Source of the DNA: Prorocentrum cordatum
Taxonomy: Eukaryota > Sar > Dinophyceae > Prorocentrales > Prorocentraceae
Direction of reading: 5' to 3'
DNA length: 64,000 nt
NCBI GenBank assembly: GCA_963575745.1
Contig: CAUYUJ010014192.1
Coordinates: forward strand, 200,001 to 264,000
Below are positions 62,210 to 64,000 of the stretch, one piece after another; the stretch's first letter is position 1, and each line of letters opens with the position of its first letter. A program made the translations under genes and the position numbers. The notes below the pieces were generated by a model, which ran no database searches, was not told the origin of the DNA, and saw nothing but the letters and a program-made list of their open reading frames with translations.

Positions 62210-62384
62210 CAGTGGAGGCCCATGCCAAGAAACACCCTGCTTGCCCTGAGGGTGCCCTGGGTTTCTTGGGTGTCGATGGTTCTGCGATGGAAGGCGTGAC
62301 GTACCCGCACCAAAAGTCGATGGACGTCTTGGGGTCTCAGGGTTGGGTTTCTTCTTGGAGGTTCTTGTGGACTGGCTTTCACTG
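62210..62384 (+). mobile_element. CAGTG-ended miniature element with TA on both sides
   Basis: 175 bp from CAGTGGAGGCCCATGCCAAG to TGGCTTTCACTG. TA precedes (62208-62209) and follows (62385-62386), as expected for a Tc1/mariner target duplication. The ends pair as CAGTGGAGGCC against CAGTGAAAGCC. Confidence 0.85.
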
Positions 62385-62689
62385 TATGTTAACCATGCTA
62401 GCACGTGAAACTCATGCAGTCTGTCAAGGGACGAATGAGCGCGGCGCTCTGGCGAGATCCGTTTTTGATGTCCACGGTCCAAGGCCCATTCGGAGCGGGC
62501 AAACAGTGGACAGTTCGATTGTGACCCCCTTCCTTGTTGGATAGACTCCCTTGCCAAGCAGCCGCCAGTTCGCACTCGCGTGCGGCTCCGCGAGGGGCTC
62601 CCGCTTCTTGCCAAGCTTGGCGCGCCGCTCACATGAGGAATGGCAGCAGCAACGCCGGCAAGTACATGCGAACGACGCGCCGCTGCAGT

Positions 62690-64000
62690 CAGTCATCACG
62701 CAGCGGTGGCCCAGCTTTCTCAGAGAAAGGGGGCCTGATCTTGAGGTGTCGCGTGCACCTGCCCGCAGGGGGCTGCATCTGTGAGCGCGAGACCCTGGGG
62801 CAGTCAGGGCACTGCCACAAAATCCGAGGAGGGTGGCCAACGTGAGTCCAATCTTGGCCAGGGAATTGCTCTTGGGCTTCCCTCGGCGGCACCAGCTGGA
62901 CACCGTCCAGATCGGTCTGAGGCCAGAGGGGCATCACTTGAGCGGACAGCTATACCACGGCCCAGGAGGCAGCGACAAGTTGAGCGACTCGCCCGTGGTC
63001 CCCCTCAGAGCCGTCTGGGTCAAGGCTGGCCCCCAACTTTGCGGCCCGATCGGCCCTGTCGTTCCCCTTCTTCTTCGAGAGCTCGTCAGGGTCGAGGGGA
63101 GGGTCTGATTTAAGGTGGGCCCCCACGTTGTCCGCCCCACTCTGTCGGACAAGGCGTCGTCGTGCAAAAGGAGGCCCGCGCACATACGTCTGCTTGAATA
63201 ACGCTCGGGCCAAGAGAGAGACCACAGCTGCACAACATTCTGGCAGTGGCTATTGAAACGCACGGGGTGAGGAGAAAAGGTAAGATGCCGTCCAAGCTGG
63301 GGCCCCGAACTCAGCAGCCTGACTGGTCGGGGGATAGCTGGAGCAGAGGGGGCCATACAGGAGGGCTCCGACCTCCCCATCGGGCGAGATTTTGGCCGTC
63401 CTCCATGCCGCCCTCCAAAGCTCCATGATCGGAGACTTTCGCACGAGCCATCCAGAGAGAGATCCCCCACCGGTTCCTCACCCTTGTCCGAGTGCATTGC
63501 GAAGCCACTGTATATGTTGCAAGAAGCGGCTTGTCCAGCAGCTTCAACATTTCGACAGCAAACGCTCCGTCCTGTCCGAGGCGTTCGGGCCACCAGTCGC
63601 CAGGGTGAGGGAATAGACCCGTGACGAGCTGAAACCGTTCCACTTCCGAAAGGTCTGGTTGTCTGACGTACTCCAAGACTTCGGCAGGGACGAGCTCAGC
63701 ACTAAGACCCTCGCAGGACTTACGCACCCAAAGGCGGTAAAACACTGTCGCCGGGTTCTCCGCGCCTTGCGCACGCATCCTCTACCTGATAGCCAGTAGC
63801 CGCAGCACAAGACGTGGGCCATATACCGTGCAGCAGACGGCGCGGATGCAGCCCTTGTCCAGGGCCGAGCACCTCTTCGACGACAGATCCTCCGAAACGA
63901 TGATAAAGCACAACCTGTTTCGGGGCGCACTTGGCGCCCTTCTGGCGCTCCAGAGGCCCGCGAGAAGACTCACGAAGTACCTTTCTAAGCAGGGCACGGG
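62690..64000 (-). pseudogene. Decayed LINE remnant: RNase H and zinc finger, cut by window edge
   Basis: Read on -, a protein-like frame at 63778-63480 (VFYRLWVRKSCEGLSAELVP, DLSEVERFQLVTGLFPHPGD, WWPERLGQDGAFAVEMLKL) leads into RNase H signatures split over frames: GDLSLDGSC near 63465, WRTAKISPDGEVGALLYGPL and SYPPTSQAAEFGAP at 63400-63290, HCQNVVQLWS near 63235, and the closing KKKGNDRADRAAKLGA at 63077-63030. A Cys/His stretch QCPDCPRVSRSQMQ follows at 62820-62780. At least two frameshifts separate these blocks. Order and motifs match the RNase H and finger part of LINEs such as the one at 1467, but sequence differs enough to be another family. Confidence 0.6.

Overview
This window is best read as nuclear DNA of a dinoflagellate. 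Three sequence facts support that. (1) A tandemly repeated light-harvesting polyprotein of the chlorophyll a/c (peridinin-type) family, broken, lies at 9.8-11.3 kb. (2) A 22-nt near-match (20 of 22) to the dinoflagellate trans-spliced leader sits 83 bp before an intronless glucosylceramidase gene at 34.5 kb. (3) The DNA is very GC-rich and mostly repeats, with few and widely spaced genes. A Prorocentrum-like species is my guess from GC richness and repeat load; it is inference only. I see no rRNA, tRNA, CRISPR, plasmid or phage feature.

Layout. 0-6.4 kb: a long, apparently intact non-LTR (LINE) retrotransposon ORF with endonuclease, reverse transcriptase, RNase H and several zinc fingers, followed by three A-tailed SINE-like copies on the opposite strand (a fourth copy is cut by the left edge). 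7.3-8.1 kb: an unrecognised but coding-looking ORF. 9.5-11.6 kb: the decayed light-harvesting array inside Asp/Thr-coding triplet repeats. 11.6-16.9 kb: four diverged copies of a complex repeat of about 0.93 to 2 kb. 17-34 kb: a repeat landscape with GGA arrays, two foldback elements, a 36-bp perfect-stem hairpin, a cluster of TGTTCTnAGAACA palindromes, a 73-bp and a hexamer minisatellite, and a 77-bp satellite of about 21 copies. 34.4-36.3 kb: the one clearly intact cellular gene, a secreted GH30 glucosylceramidase. 36-46 kb: more miniature inverted-repeat elements, part of an unknown gene on + at 40.3-40.8 kb, arrays with 330-365 and 167 bp units, and a CTC array. 46.4-48.3 kb: coding-looking but unrecognised reading frames. 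48-62 kb: GA tracts, minisatellites, a collagen-like 9-bp repeat, a 110/150-bp satellite and more miniature elements. 62.7-64 kb: a frameshifted LINE remnant with RNase H signatures on the minus strand, running off the right edge.

The non-coding space is not random filler. At least four miniature inverted-repeat (MITE-like) families with TA-flanked ends are scattered through it: a CAGTG-ended 176-bp family, an AAGTCGGGC family, a TTGGCATCGCTCGG family and a CACGYCGGTCG family. Several other two- or three-copy dispersed repeats can also be recognised by comparing the window with itself. The genes do not form a pathway; each stands alone. The most informative biology is the mode of gene origin (retroposition of a spliced-leader mRNA) and of gene decay (frameshift and microhomology deletion in the light-harvesting array).
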